NCBI GenBank assembly: GCA_025786725.1
Contig: JAHLTZ010000169.1
Coordinates: 1-20,090 of the forward strand
Direction of reading: 5' to 3'
Length of the DNA stretch: 20,090 bases
DNA from: Syncephalis fuscata
Lineage: Eukaryota; Zoopagomycota; Zoopagomycetes; Zoopagales; Piptocephalidaceae
Below, piece by piece: positions 18,773 to 20,090 of the stretch (position 1 is the stretch's first letter; the number at the start of each line of letters is the position of its first letter). The notes below the pieces were generated by a model. The model was given only the letters and a program-made list of their open reading frames with translations, was not told where the DNA came from and did not search any database. Made by a program: the position numbers and the translations under genes.

Positions 18773-19479
18773 ATCATTTAATAATAGTCAATTGTATACT
18801 ATGCTTATTATCATCATTTAAATTGTTATTTTGATTGCTATTACTAAAAACGGTTATAGTGTCGTTTATTCATGTATGCCTTTATGTTCTGCCTAATACT
18901 GATATCAATAGACCAAATACGGCTAATGATTACGCGACTTTATTACAGTTGCCATGTGTGCCAGTACCCGATCCATATATACACGCAATTATAGATGTAT
19001 ACACAATACAACGCAATGGGTGTTGCTTGCCCAGGTCTACCCATTCCTGTGCATTTACGTCATTCCTATGTCACCCGCCCTTTACATCTGCGCCCAATTT
19101 GAGAATCATTTCTTCTATTCATTTTATTTGCATACCCAATACACAGGGGCTCAAGGCGCCGTCACATTACATCCTTGCCCGTAAATTACCGATAACAGCA
19201 AATATTGCTACTCAATTTAATCTACGCTCATCTATCATTCCTCCCCCCTCCCTAACACCGATACTAATAAACGATTCTAAAACAATACTTTATGCCAAGT
19301 GTGTACCAATACAGATACATATACACACACACTACATTATCGATATCATGAACACATAAATATTAATGTATCCACTCTACACATTAATGATTCCTATCAA
19401 TCTATAGCACAAACAACAAGCCATCTAGATTCATGCTGGTAGTACGATGGTAACCAAATTCACAAGTAGATTAGTTGCT

Positions 19480-19555
19480 ACACAGCCACAGCCACATACA
19501 TAGACACAGACATATACATGCATTCACACACGCACTCTCTGTCTCTCTGTCTCTA
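19480..19555. repeat. CA-rich and CTCTGT microsatellite
   Basis: A stretch of degenerate ACA/CACA words followed by CTCTGTCTCTCTGTCTCT. Confidence 0.8.
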
Positions 19556-19948
19556 TCATTGATAACATCCATTCACATTGCTATTAATGCACGTGCTTTA
19601 TCACAAGCAATTCTATTCTTCTATCGCTGCCTCCTTTTACGGATGATCATTGATAATACCTGCTGATTGGTAGAGCGGAGTAAAGGCATATCTGGCCAGG
19701 GCTTATATCAGTCTATAGCACTAAGCAGAGTGAACAACACATGCCTCAACGCCCAACATCAGTCACTGATTGTTCGTTTATTTGGTAGTTTGCGCGCGCG
19801 TCAATACAACCTCCTTTGCTTTATCTTTTTATTCTTCTACACTGCAACTTTTTATTTCTCTATAGTAGTCCGTTCTAGCTGTGGTCTAAACCTAGCTAGG
19901 AACGTGCATCTATCCTCTATTCTAACCACACTACATACGCGCACGTGT

Positions 19949-19976
19949 AGGTGTGTGCAGTGTGTGTGTGTGGTGT
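19949..19976. repeat. GT microsatellite
   Basis: A GTGTGTG-rich run with a short pure (TG)n core. Confidence 0.8.
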
Positions 19977-20070
19977 AAACTAGCACCTATTCTCTGTGTC
20001 ATCTTTACGATGAATATATGTCCATTCGTATATATCTATATTGCTGCCTTTTCAATCGACGTTAGTCGTT

Positions 20071-20090
20071 GTAGTATAGTAGTAGTAGTA
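20071..20090. repeat. TAG/GTA triplet run at the right edge
   Basis: GTAGTATAG followed by GTA units up to the last base; the run may continue past the window. Confidence 0.7.

Larger units (their letters stand above)
18773..20090. other. Non-coding-looking region with simple repeats
   Basis: About 1.3 kb after the PPR stop. Long frames exist (18835-19359, 19475-19666, 19667-19978) but lack ATG starts or show only low-complexity His/Ser/Thr-rich or Cys/Val-rich translations. I see no protein family. A short A-box-like word (TGGTAGAGCGG, about 19668) is not followed by a B-box, so no tRNA is called. The pyrimidine-rich, microsatellite-bearing sequence might be the 5' region of a gene beyond the right edge. 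Confidence 0.5.

Noticed and set aside
19660-19730. Possible tRNA from the word TGGTAGAGCGG
   Set aside because: No B-box (GGTTCNA) or acceptor stem follows at the right distance.
18835-19978. Open frames after the PPR gene
   Set aside because: No ATG at the start, low-complexity content, and no family or exon signals.

Overview
The window looks like a compact, AT-rich nuclear genome, most likely of an early-diverging fungus. Reasons: short spliceosomal introns (about 43-85 nt, donors mostly GTAAGT/GTANGT, acceptors TAG/CAG); eukaryote-only genes (TFIIE alpha, DPH4-type J protein, ATP23, PEX11-like, PPR protein); a gamma-glutamylcyclotransferase-like protein with the 'FEG..EYTRERV' pattern that I associate with fungal AIG2-like proteins; and tight gene packing. 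The fungal placement is inference; the exact lineage cannot be read from the sequence.

The left half (1-10 kb) is accessory-like. From the left edge: a partial minus-strand ORF with one CCHC zinc knuckle (1-1155, probably Gag/ORF1 of a retroelement); then a 1.84-kb array of about 81-bp tandem units (1210-3050); then about 1.8 kb of AT-rich sequence with little in it; a secreted, N-glycosylation-rich mucin-like protein (5085-5741); an intronless unknown protein with a dsRNA-binding-like C-terminus (5793-7097, minus); a PEX11-like peroxisomal gene broken by a series of single-base frame slips (7214-8289, minus); and a secreted kinase-like protein with degenerate catalytic motifs (8880-10005, minus).

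The array is the main discovery candidate. Each of 22 units carries a near-invariant 3' splice site (usually TTAATAG), then a hypervariable triplet (six bases once), then a near-invariant 5' splice site (GTAAGT). Read as one-codon exons separated by about 78-nt introns, all in phase 0, the triplets spell a basic segment followed by a long hydrophobic segment, i.e. a signal peptide or signal anchor. They join in frame to two conventional exons ending at 3310. I propose a secreted protein of about 90 residues whose signal sequence is built from single-codon microexons. This needs RNA evidence.

The right half (10.7-18.8 kb) is a dense housekeeping block with clean gene models: ATP23 metalloprotease (minus, 3 exons), TFIIE alpha (minus, 9 exons), DPH4 (plus, 4 exons), gamma-glutamylcyclotransferase-like (plus, 3 exons), gluconokinase (minus, 1 exon) and an 804-residue mitochondrial PPR-like protein (plus, 1 exon). 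Neighbours share short divergent promoters (13816-14000, 16106-16357) and close convergent ends (15403-15466). These genes serve unrelated pathways, so nothing suggests a functional cluster. The last 1.3 kb is non-coding-looking DNA with microsatellites.
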